Positions 12,838-19,286 of a stretch of DNA of 23,406 nucleotides are shown in pieces. A program made the position numbers and the translations under genes. Source of the DNA: a virus. Position 1 is the stretch's first letter. Each line of letters starts with the position of its first letter. Under the pieces are notes generated by a model. The model searched no databases and was not told the origin of the DNA. It worked only from the letters and a program-made list of their open reading frames with translations. Location: positions 1-23,406 of IMG/VR virus record IMGVR_UViG_3300037264_001715. One strand, written 5' to 3'.

Positions 12838-13172
12838 CCTCCAAACAAATTGCTGCCATGAAAAAGAAGAGCCTCGCGAAGTGGAGGAAAATCGCTGCGG
12901 AGGGAGTCCAGGCAGACACGCCACTTGGCGCTGACACCTGCGGCTATTGTGAGATTTATTACGGTTGCCGCGCCTGCCCATTATTCAGAGTGCGGCTGTG
13001 CGATGATGGCATCGGGCGAGCGTACTGGACCGTTCGCTGTGCGAAAGGGGCCGCACGCGCGGGCGATAATAGTGGCATCGACGAATCGAAATCCGCCGCT
13101 GCCGTTATGGTTGCCGCCATCGCGCGCGACATCGCCAGGGATGCAAAGAAAGCGAAAAGGAGAACGCCATGA
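12834..13172 (+). CDS. small Cys-rich hypothetical protein
   Basis: This 112-aa protein starts with ATGA overlapping the previous stop. The N-terminus is basic (KQIAAMKKKSLAKWRKIAAEG). The middle has TCGYCEIYYGCRACPLF, then RLCDD and VRCAKGA, giving a C-x2-C-x5-C-x2-C arrangement typical of zinc binding and similar to short phage proteins in early regions. The C-terminal half is a helix rich in Ala (SAAAVMVAAIARDIARDAKK). No family name is recognised. Confidence 0.6.
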   Translation: MTSKQIAAMKKKSLAKWRKIAAEGVQADTPLGADTCGYCEIYYGCRACPLFRVRLCDDGIGRAYWTVRCAKGAARAGDNSGIDESKSAAAVMVAAIARDIARDAKKAKRRTP

Positions 13173-13198
13173 TAATCGTCGGCTGGCGTAACAGATAA
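13169..13198 (+). other. nine-codon leader ORF with a strong ribosome binding site
   Basis: ATG at 13169 follows aaaggag with 6 bases of spacing and overlaps the previous stop (ATGA). It encodes MIIVGWRNR and stops two bases before the next ATG (13200). The next gene itself has no obvious Shine-Dalgarno, so this tiny frame probably delivers ribosomes to it by translational coupling. Confidence 0.4.
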
Positions 13199-13199
13199 C

Positions 13200-13433
13200 A
13201 TGGCACCCAAAATCATAGACGCCTACGGCTCGATGCACGCCCGCGATTACTGGCGGATGCGTGGCGAGCGAACATTTCCGGCCACGGTGCGATTCACGGC
13301 GCAACTGCCAATAGTACCGGAACCGGAGAGCGACGAGCAGTTCCTACGCGATAGGGACCGAGGATTCAAGACCTGGACCGACGAGGATGACAACCTGCGC
13401 ATGGTGCAGGGATACCCTGAGAGGAACCGCTAA
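13200..13433 (+). CDS. hypothetical protein (77 aa)
   Basis: The ATG at 13200 comes one base after the stop of a nine-codon leader frame. The protein is charged (HARDYWRMRGERTFPATVRF; EPESDEQFLRDRDRGFKTWTDEDDNLRM) and probably mostly helical. Its stop overlaps the start of the annealing protein gene (TAATG), so the two are made together. No family is recognised. Proteins of this size next to ERF-type genes are sometimes partners in recombination, but that is only context. Confidence 0.55.
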   Translation: MAPKIIDAYGSMHARDYWRMRGERTFPATVRFTAQLPIVPEPESDEQFLRDRDRGFKTWTDEDDNLRMVQGYPERNR

Positions 13434-14314
13434 TGACTCCCAAACAGATCGACAACGACCCAGACGGACCATTCGAGCCTATACCCGCCATGCCGCCAGC
13501 CATCGCCGCCGCCGTGGTGAATGTGATGCGCAACGTCAAGCGCCTGACTCGGACCGACGAGAACAAGTTCCAAAAGTATATGTACACGTCGATCGACAAT
13601 TTCCTTGAGTCTACCGGCCCGCTATGTGCCGCCGCCGGATTGATGATTCTTGCGGAAGAGGAAGATGTCGAAATCACCCAGGCACCCAAGGCCGACCGGG
13701 AAGGCACATCGAACTTTCTCCGGGTCCGCTGGGGGTTCACGCTCGCCCATGCCAGCGGCGTGACCTACGGCCCCCTACATCGCACGGTGATCGTGCCGGC
13801 TGCTGGCGCACAAGCCTTCGGCAGTTCGCAAAGCTACGCGCTCAAGCAATTCATGCGCGGCCTATTCCAGATACCGACCGGCGACAACGACGATCCTGAT
13901 AGCGGAGACAAGCCAACATTACCAGCAAATGAAACCCAGAAACCGCCCGCCCGCAAGCCACCCGCCAAGACCAACGGACAGAAGCCCGACGCCGAGGCTA
14001 CCAAGAAGGCCGCCGCCGAGCGGGACATCGCCGCCGCCGACAAGTGGCCGGCCCTTTGTGAGTTGGCCGACCGACTCAAGGCGTCGTCATTCTCCGAACC
14101 CGTGTTGACGGAACTGACCGGGCAACTCGTGCAGAAGATGTTTGACAAGCTGACCGTGCAGCTGGAAACCGCAACGTCAGCCGAAACGCTCGACAAGATG
14201 GAAAAACTCGCCGGGGCATATTTCGATGCCACCCGACAGAAAGTTGCCACCGGCCTGATAGCGGCGCGGCGGGCCGAGTTGGACAAGTTCGAGGAAACCG
14301 CCGCCCCGGCGTAA
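13433..14314 (+). CDS. erf: ERF-family single-strand annealing protein
   Basis: This 293-aa protein starts in a TAATG overlap. The first 150 residues match the ERF superfamily: AIAAAVVNVMRNVKRL, KFQKYMYTSIDNFLESTGPLCAAAGLMIL, and the signature at 128-158 (AFGSSQSYALKQFMRGLFQIPTGDNDD), where G-S-x-x-S-Y-A-x-K followed by an acidic D-D-x-D run is diagnostic. A Pro/Ala/Lys linker (residues about 160-195) joins it to a helical C-terminal half. ERF proteins anneal complementary single strands in phage recombination and genome circularisation. The resolvase and helicase genes later in the window complete a phage recombination set. Confidence 0.85.
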   Translation: MTPKQIDNDPDGPFEPIPAMPPAIAAAVVNVMRNVKRLTRTDENKFQKYMYTSIDNFLESTGPLCAAAGLMILAEEEDVEITQAPKADREGTSNFLRVRWGFTLAHASGVTYGPLHRTVIVPAAGAQAFGSSQSYALKQFMRGLFQIPTGDNDDPDSGDKPTLPANETQKPPARKPPAKTNGQKPDAEATKKAAAERDIAAADKWPALCELADRLKASSFSEPVLTELTGQLVQKMFDKLTVQLETATSAETLDKMEKLAGAYFDATRQKVATGLIAARRAELDKFEETAAPA

Positions 14315-14325
14315 CGGAGGAGATT

Positions 14326-14541
14326 GTGAATAGAGAATTGCAGTTTCACAAGGAACTGAACGCTAGGTTCGCCATTGCCCTACGCCTAATCGCTGGACCA
14401 CAATGCGAACATTTTACTTCCGGCAACTGCCAGATCAATGGACGCATCAAGGGAGCCATCGACGGTGCCGACTCATGGTGCAAAGCATGTATTGCCAGCG
14501 AAGCGTTGGGTGAATTGAAGGATAAACGCCCCCCCGCATAA
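14326..14541 (+). CDS. small Cys-containing hypothetical protein (GTG start)
   Basis: This 71-aa protein starts at GTG 14326 after ggaggag. It contains C-x-H-F-x-S-G-x-C (CEHFTSGNC) and W-C-x-x-C (WCKAC), which could bind one zinc ion. The N-terminus is a charged helix (RELQFHKELNARFAIALRLI). No family recognised. It lies in the early operon between the annealing protein and the ParB-like gene. Confidence 0.55.
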   Translation: MNRELQFHKELNARFAIALRLIAGPQCEHFTSGNCQINGRIKGAIDGADSWCKACIASEALGELKDKRPPA

Positions 14542-14565
14542 CCTTACCAGGAAAGGATGCCCAAT

Positions 14566-14709
14566 ATGGCAACCACACGCGAAGCGAAACTTACCGCGCT
14601 CATTTCTGACATTCTGAAAAGCGAATCCGTGACGATGACGCGGAACATGCGGTCTTATGTACGCGGAAAACTCTACGTTATTCTCAAGAGAAAGGCAGGT
14701 GCCGCATGA
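14566..14709 (+). CDS. 47-aa basic hypothetical protein
   Basis: ATG 14566 is preceded by ggaaagga about 10 bases upstream, and the TGA at 14707-14709 overlaps the next start (ATGA). The product is a short basic protein (REAKLTALISDILKSESVTM then RNMRSYVRGKLYVILKRK), probably helical with a possible nucleic-acid-binding C-terminus. The stop/start overlap on one side and the Shine-Dalgarno on the other support it as a real gene. Confidence 0.55.
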   Translation: MATTREAKLTALISDILKSESVTMTRNMRSYVRGKLYVILKRKAGAA

Positions 14710-15563
14710 CTACCCCCAACTGGTTTACCCGCATGGTGGCGATCAAAGACGTAAAGCCACCACTCCATCCGAGAACTTTCAAGGCGGAAGGCATTGCGGC
14801 TTTGGCTGAGTCGATTGCGGCAACCGGCCTGGATCATCCCATTCTCATCGACGAGGACGACCGACTGTTGGCCGGGCAGCGGAGATTGGCGGCCTGTAAA
14901 AGCCTCGGCTGGTCAACCGTCCCCGCAAAGGTTGTAAAGTTGGAAGGGGCGGCGGCGGAACTTGCCACCCTGGATGAGAACCTGATGCGAGAGGACTACA
15001 TCGAGGCCGAGCGACTGCTGGCCCTGGCCCATCGGAAGGAACTATACGAGGCACTACACCCAGCAGCGAAACAAGGCGGATTGCCGGGCAAGGCGGGTGG
15101 AGGAAAAGCCAAGACTGCCGATTCGGCATCCTTCGTAACGGACACCGCCGAAAAAACCGGGAAAGCCGCCAGCACCGTCGCCCACGATCAGACCATAGCG
15201 GACAACCTAGACCCCAAGGCCGCCACTACATTGGTCGGCACGCCATCGGGCGACTCCAAAGCGGAACTATCGGCGCTTTCCAAGTTGCCGCCAGCCGAAC
15301 AACGTAGGGTGGCAAGTGCGGTCAAGAGCGGAAAGGCGAAGTCGGTTCGCACCGCCAAACCACCCGCCGCGCCGAAGTCCGGCGCACAGAAGAAAGACCC
15401 GCGCTTGTGGGGTGAGATCGAGGGACTGCTCGGCAAGGCACTCAACCGGACGGACGAACTCAACCGACAATTTCCGCACGGCAACCTTCACCGCAAACTC
15501 ATCGGCGAGATCAAGACGCCGATGGCCACACTCAAGGAATGGAAGCAGGCGGCGCGAACATGA
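14706..15563 (+). CDS. ParB-like N-terminal domain protein
   Basis: This 285-aa protein has the ParB/Spo0J N-terminal fold in its first 80 residues: EGIAALAESIAATGLDHPILIDEDDRLLAGQRRLAACKSLGWSTVPAKVV. The G-x-R-R-x-x-A box (GQRRLAACKSLGW) is the CTP/nucleotide-binding or nuclease signature of the family. The region 85-165 (ATLDENLMREDYIEAERL then a helical part with KTGKAASTVAHDQTIADNL) may be the HTH half. The C-terminal half is basic and Pro/Ala-rich. No parA gene is adjacent, so a role in plasmid-like partition is not supported; phage relatives more often act as DNA-binding or nuclease-like factors in replication. The stop overlaps the helicase start. Confidence 0.75.
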   Translation: MTTPNWFTRMVAIKDVKPPLHPRTFKAEGIAALAESIAATGLDHPILIDEDDRLLAGQRRLAACKSLGWSTVPAKVVKLEGAAAELATLDENLMREDYIEAERLLALAHRKELYEALHPAAKQGGLPGKAGGGKAKTADSASFVTDTAEKTGKAASTVAHDQTIADNLDPKAATTLVGTPSGDSKAELSALSKLPPAEQRRVASAVKSGKAKSVRTAKPPAAPKSGAQKKDPRLWGEIEGLLGKALNRTDELNRQFPHGNLHRKLIGEIKTPMATLKEWKQAART

Positions 15564-17092
15564 ATCTACCGGAAGGCCGTTGGCCGAATCAGAGACGGGC
15601 GTTTGACGGCGTGCTGGACGCAATCCAGCGCGGCGTCAAGCGGCTGTGTGTCACGTCGCCCACTGGCAGCGGTAAGTCGCTCTCGATGGTAGACGTGATT
15701 CAGTGGGCGGTGGAACAAAATGAGCCGACCGCCCTCTATACTCAGCGTAAGATGCTCTACGATCAAACGGCTGGCGTCCTAGAAAAAGCAGGAATCGACT
15801 TTGGGCGTCGGGCATCGGGCCACGAGAGGGCACTTCTGAGAAACGTACAGCTTTGCATGACGCCTTCCGAGTTGTCTCAGGTCTACAAGGCCGAAAGCCG
15901 CGAGTTGCATCGGGCATCGCGGGTATTGATCGACGAGGCCCATTGTCAGACCGGCGGGGCCATGCAACGAATCATGCAAGACCACGTTGCCGCCGGAGCG
16001 ACGATCATTGGTTACACCGCCACGCCGCTGGACCTAGAGAGACTTTATGACGAGTTGCTAGTAGCTGGGACTGTATCTGAGTGCTTTGCGATCAAGGCAT
16101 TGGTTCCCGCCGAAACCTACGCACCCGACGAACCGGACCTGAAACACATCCGCAAGTATCAGGTAGGTGAAGACCTGAGTGAAGCGGATAACGTCAAGGC
16201 CATCATGCGGCCGGGCATTTTCGGCCGCGTCGTCAAAGCGTGGAAACAACACAACCCTGAACAGAAGCCGACGCTGCTGTTTGCCCCTGGAGTGAAAGAG
16301 TCGATCTGGTTTGCCGAGCAATTCACGGCAGCGGGCATCCGGGCCGCCCATATCGACGGGACCGATACGTGGATAGACGGCGAGTGTCACGGGACCGATC
16401 AAGAAAGCCGTCAACTCATCGTCGAACTATTGCAGGCAGGCGACATCAAGGTTGTGTGCAATCGTTATGTTCTCAGGGAAGGGATCGACCTGCCATTCAT
16501 CGAGTGCGGCATCTTCGCCACCGTGTTTGGCGGGCTGACTTCGTACATCCAGAGTGGTGGCCGGCTATTGCGGGCCTGTAAAGACACGGGCAAGGAAAAG
16601 GCCATCGTCTTGGATCATGGTGGCAACTGGCATCGGCACGGTTCGCTGAATGAAGATCGTGAGTGGACGCTTGGCTTGACCAACCATCGCGTTGTGGGCG
16701 AACGGGCGGAAAAGTTGCGCGAGAAGAAACAAGCCGAACCTATTGTCTGCCCCGAGTGCGGAAAGGTGCGCGCGGGCGGGCGGACGTGCCCAGCGTGCGG
16801 ATTCGTCGCCCACAAGAAATCGCGCATGGTCGTCCAGATCGACGGCACATTGCGGCCGGTGGACGGCGACGTTTACCGACCCCGCCGCGTCCGCCACCAA
16901 CCGAACGAGCAGCAGTTGTGGGAAAAAATGTACTACCGAATGAAGCGGGCTGGCCGGACCTTCCGGCAAGCTGAAGCGTTGTACTGTGTCGAGAACCACG
17001 GGTGGCCACCACGCGACCTATCGCTGATGCCGAAAGACTCAAGCGACTGGTGGCGCAAGGTGGCCGACGTGCCAAGAGAGAATCTAATATGA
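15560..17092 (+). CDS. SF2 helicase with C-terminal zinc ribbon
   Basis: This 510-aa protein starts at ATG 15560 in an ATGA overlap. Motifs in order: N-terminal Q-like region (RWPNQRRAFDGVLDAI), Walker A SPTGSGKS (33-40), DEAH box (125-128, in VLIDEAHCQ), GYTATP motif III (151-156), and QSGGRLLRA motif VI (331-339). The layout is that of phage SF2 helicases (type III restriction / UvsW-like). A zinc ribbon follows (C397, C400, C410, C413, in CPECGK and CPACGF), after which comes a basic tail. It probably opens DNA or branched intermediates in phage replication and recombination, in line with the neighbouring annealing protein. Confidence 0.88.
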   Translation: MNLPEGRWPNQRRAFDGVLDAIQRGVKRLCVTSPTGSGKSLSMVDVIQWAVEQNEPTALYTQRKMLYDQTAGVLEKAGIDFGRRASGHERALLRNVQLCMTPSELSQVYKAESRELHRASRVLIDEAHCQTGGAMQRIMQDHVAAGATIIGYTATPLDLERLYDELLVAGTVSECFAIKALVPAETYAPDEPDLKHIRKYQVGEDLSEADNVKAIMRPGIFGRVVKAWKQHNPEQKPTLLFAPGVKESIWFAEQFTAAGIRAAHIDGTDTWIDGECHGTDQESRQLIVELLQAGDIKVVCNRYVLREGIDLPFIECGIFATVFGGLTSYIQSGGRLLRACKDTGKEKAIVLDHGGNWHRHGSLNEDREWTLGLTNHRVVGERAEKLREKKQAEPIVCPECGKVRAGGRTCPACGFVAHKKSRMVVQIDGTLRPVDGDVYRPRRVRHQPNEQQLWEKMYYRMKRAGRTFRQAEALYCVENHGWPPRDLSLMPKDSSDWWRKVADVPRENLI

Positions 17093-17295
17093 ACTGCGAA
17101 TGTGACCAGTGCAAAGGATGCTGCAGAGAAGATTGCGGTACGTGCAACGGATCGGGGATTGTCCAAGGTTCCCTTGAGTGTCCCCAATGTTACGGCGATG
17201 GCGACGTTGTATGTTCGCGGTGTGACGGAAGCGGAAGTCTGGCGACCGTAAAAACGCCCATACTTGACCGCATATTGATACATGCGGGCTTTTGA
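17089..17295 (+). CDS. DnaJ-type zinc-motif protein (68 aa)
   Basis: ATG 17089 overlaps the helicase stop (ATGA). The 68 residues contain four C-x-x-C units: CDQCKGC, CGTCNGSG, CPQCYGDG and CSRCDGSG, three of them followed by G-x-G as in the DnaJ cysteine-rich domain. Two zinc ions are likely. No J domain is present, so this is a free-standing zinc module, as seen in many phages and in small chaperone-like proteins. It may bind unfolded protein or DNA. A 16-codon frame (17282-17332) overlaps its end but lacks a ribosome binding site. Confidence 0.75.
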   Translation: MNCECDQCKGCCREDCGTCNGSGIVQGSLECPQCYGDGDVVCSRCDGSGSLATVKTPILDRILIHAGF

Positions 17296-17350
17296 CGACA
17301 TTAACGCCGAACTGGCAATGTGTGGCAGATAACCCCCGAAAGGATAGACC

Positions 17351-17569
17351 ATGCCTGGCTACGATTACAAAATTGGCGAACCGTGCAAAGTGACTCTCTG
17401 GGCAAAGGACAAAAAGTACCTTGAGTCAACACAAGGCATTTGCTGCGGAATTGCACGCAACCTACCTGGCGATCGGGCCGGCGAGGCCGCAGCCATTGCC
17501 GAGAGTAACCTTGGCCTGCTACGGGAATTGTTGACAGCCCCACCACCCGTGAAACTGGAGAGCAAATAG
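17351..17569 (+). CDS. hypothetical protein (72 aa)
   Basis: The start follows gaaagga, 6 bases before ATG 17351. Sequence: YDYKIGEPCKVTLWAKDKKY, then GICCGIARNLPGDRAGEAAAIAESNLGLLRELL. The segment I-A-E-S-N-L-G-L-L-R-E-L-L is a helix and the N-terminus is strand-like. Two Cys are adjacent (CC). No family recognised; it is a member of the early small-gene series. Confidence 0.55.
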   Translation: MPGYDYKIGEPCKVTLWAKDKKYLESTQGICCGIARNLPGDRAGEAAAIAESNLGLLRELLTAPPPVKLESK

Positions 17570-17806
17570 AACCGGAGGGACATAGGCCATATTGCCAACA
17601 CGGCTTAACGGTGCGGGTGCCGTGGGGTGAGCCCCGAAAGCCCGCACGCCAAATCCGAAAGTCGGGGCTATTGATCGCCCTGGCCGGCGGCGTGAGCCGT
17701 TAAATCGGTGCCGAGGAGGTCCGACGTGGGCCGATGCAGGGCATTGTACTGCGGTGACGGGAGGCGGGCGTTGCGCGCTCGATGCACTAGAACGGAGTAG
17801 GGACGT
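17570..17806 (+). ncRNA. structured non-coding interval, candidate RNA element
   Basis: No convincing gene lies in these 237 nt. GTGCGGG (17611-17617) pairs perfectly with CCCGCAC (17641-17647), and inside it GGGG (17624-17627) pairs with CCCC (17632-17635) around a 4-nt loop. Further right, CGGC-GTGA-GCCG (about 17688-17699) is a hairpin with a GNRA-type loop. It is the largest gap among the early genes, lies just before a clear start (agtaggg then ATG), and could be a regulatory leader or small RNA. It does not fit a tRNA. Confidence 0.4.
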
Positions 17807-18295
17807 ATGGGACGGACAGCCGGACAATTCCTTGAGACAGATACGGAGTTGACGTTTCCCGGCGTGCGGAGTTTGGCGGCATGGTTACGCGGGCATCCGA
17901 ACGGCCGGAAGATTCTTTTGGAGATCGTAGACGCGGAGATCGAACACGGCATCCGGGCCGACAAGCGAATCGTGTTGGTGGTGTTGACGGCGGATGGGCT
18001 GGTGGACGTGTACTCGGATCGGGGCGTGACGGTGATAGCCAGAACGCTGCTAGACGGCGACGACAGCGACTACAGTCTGAGAGAAGCCTATTTGACGGCA
18101 ACGCTACCAAAAGGGGTGCGGCACATTTACGATCCCCGCCACCACAAGTTGATAGAGAGAGTGCGGCGAGTGACGCCCGAGGATGAGTTGCGGGCCGTCA
18201 ACCGAAGGGCCGAGTTGAAGATCATCCAGGAAATGAAACCCATCTTCGCTGAGTTGCGGAACCGAAAGGACGACGATGAAATCCCCGACTTGTAA
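17807..18295 (+). CDS. hypothetical protein (162 aa)
   Basis: The start at 17807 has agtaggg upstream. The protein begins with RTAGQFLETDTELTFPGVRS and has a strand/helix body (KRIVLVVLTADGLVDVYSDRGVTVIARTLL), then a charged helical end (DELRAVNRRAELKIIQEMKP, IFAELRNRKDDDEIPDL). No family is recognised. The pattern V-D-V-Y-S-D-R-G-V-x-V suggests an alpha/beta core. The next gene starts inside it (18276), with about 20 bases of overlap. Confidence 0.55.
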   Translation: MGRTAGQFLETDTELTFPGVRSLAAWLRGHPNGRKILLEIVDAEIEHGIRADKRIVLVVLTADGLVDVYSDRGVTVIARTLLDGDDSDYSLREAYLTATLPKGVRHIYDPRHHKLIERVRRVTPEDELRAVNRRAELKIIQEMKPIFAELRNRKDDDEIPDL

Positions 18296-18620
18296 GATCG
18301 GCCGTTCGACCTGGGGTATGCAGTTTCCGACGTGCTGGGTGTGCGAGCAGCCGGAAGGCATCGGACATTTCCTGGAGATTCACGAGATCGCCAGGGGCGT
18401 GCATCGGAGTAAAGCGATAACGGAGTCGTGTTGTTGGATGCGTGTTGGGTCATCCTGTCACGATACGCTGGCCGGCATGACGATCGCGCAGCAGTTGGCC
18501 CTAAAGTTCTTGTATGACCCGGAAAACTACGACCGGGCCAAGGTCTGTCAGATTAGAGGCAGGGCCGACACAGCCGTGACAGAGGATGAAGTTCTGGCAG
18601 AAGTGGAGAAACTGACATGA
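18276..18620 (+). CDS. HNH-like zinc protein (possibly degenerate nuclease)
   Basis: This 114-aa protein starts at ATG 18276 with aaagga upstream. It shows C-W-V-C, then FLEIHEIARGVHRSKAI, then CCWMRVGSSCHDTLAG. This is the order of phage HNH-type proteins (C-x-x-C, H-E/H-x-x-R-G-x-x-R, C-x-x-C-H). The usual H-H of the catalytic box reads H-E here, so activity is uncertain. HNH proteins may cut DNA for packaging or homing; this one lies among early genes away from the terminase. A 7-codon frame with stop/start overlap (18617-18640) bridges to the next gene. Confidence 0.5.
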   Translation: MKSPTCKIGRSTWGMQFPTCWVCEQPEGIGHFLEIHEIARGVHRSKAITESCCWMRVGSSCHDTLAGMTIAQQLALKFLYDPENYDRAKVCQIRGRADTAVTEDEVLAEVEKLT

Positions 18621-18636
18621 GACTGAAAGGGAAAGC

Positions 18637-18915
18637 ATGAGACATTGGAACTCGACCCAACTGATCCGCGACACGCCTGACGTGTTGACGTTGGCAGCGA
18701 TTCGGCAGTTTTTCGTCAAGCGGCCATTTGCCCGACCGCCGGACTGGCTAAATATCGACGCGATGAAGCCAATGTATAACGAACGCCGGCGCGAGTTGTC
18801 GCTGTGGATCGACGGCTACCTGGCCGCCCATGACACGTACTCAGGGGCGGAGGACATCGAACGGCTGAAAGAGTTGGCCGAGACATTGCGGGCAGCGAAG
18901 GAGGGCGTGAAATGA
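18637..18915 (+). CDS. hypothetical protein (92 aa)
   Basis: The start at 18637 follows aaagggaaagc and overlaps the stop of a seven-codon frame. The product is helical: TLAAIRQFFVKRPFARPPDWLNIDAMKPMYNERRRELSLWIDGYLAAHDTY and IERLKELAETLRAAKEG. The ending is coiled-coil-like. No family recognised. The stop overlaps the resolvase start (ATGA), so it is part of the same early operon. Confidence 0.6.
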   Translation: MRHWNSTQLIRDTPDVLTLAAIRQFFVKRPFARPPDWLNIDAMKPMYNERRRELSLWIDGYLAAHDTYSGAEDIERLKELAETLRAAKEGVK

Positions 18916-19286
18916 GCGACCTGATCGTGACGTTGCCGCTACCGCCGCAATTACTACAGCCGAATCGCAAGCCCCATTGGGCGGCAAAGAGCCGCGCCGT
19001 CCGGGACTATCGCTGGTCGGCAAAGATGGCGACGTTGGCAGCATTGCGAGAGGCGAAGGAAGTGGTCGCGTGGGACGCAGCAGAGGTCGAGCCGCATTTC
19101 TATTTCAGGGTGAACCGTCGCCGTGACCCCGACAACCTCGCGGCCAGCCTGAAAAGTGCGCGAGACGGCCTGGCCGACGCTGGACTGGTAAAAAATGACA
19201 CGAACATTCGGAACGCGGAGCCGGTCGTGGACATTGACCCCGACCATCCGAGGGTTGAGTTGTGGATCACAAGGGTAACGGCATGA
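18912..19286 (+). CDS. rusA: RusA-type Holliday junction resolvase
   Basis: This 124-aa protein starts in an ATGA overlap. It opens with strand-like IVTLPLPPQLLQPNRKPHW, the usual N-terminus of RusA (substrate-binding loop 'P-x-x-x-N-x-x-x-H/R'). It contains RRRDPDNLAASLKSARDGLADAGLVKND: the acidic residues Asp72, Asp74 and Asp85, plus Asp96 in K-N-D, match the Asp-rich active site of the family, which binds Mg. RusA proteins resolve four-way DNA junctions in phage recombination, next in logic after the annealing protein and helicase. The length is normal (about 120). Confidence 0.88.
   Translation: MSDLIVTLPLPPQLLQPNRKPHWAAKSRAVRDYRWSAKMATLAALREAKEVVAWDAAEVEPHFYFRVNRRRDPDNLAASLKSARDGLADAGLVKNDTNIRNAEPVVDIDPDHPRVELWITRVTA

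Noticed and set aside
14706-15563. Plasmid partition locus (phage-plasmid)
   Set aside because: Only a ParB-like domain is present; no ParA ATPase or parS-like repeats are visible nearby.
17530-17536. TTGACA within a coding region as a promoter
   Set aside because: No suitable -10 box follows at 16-18 bases, and it lies at the end of a gene inside an operon.
17600-17730. tRNA-like gene in the structured interval
   Set aside because: The 7-bp stem encloses only 23 nt and no T-loop (TTCGA) or anticodon arm arrangement is present.
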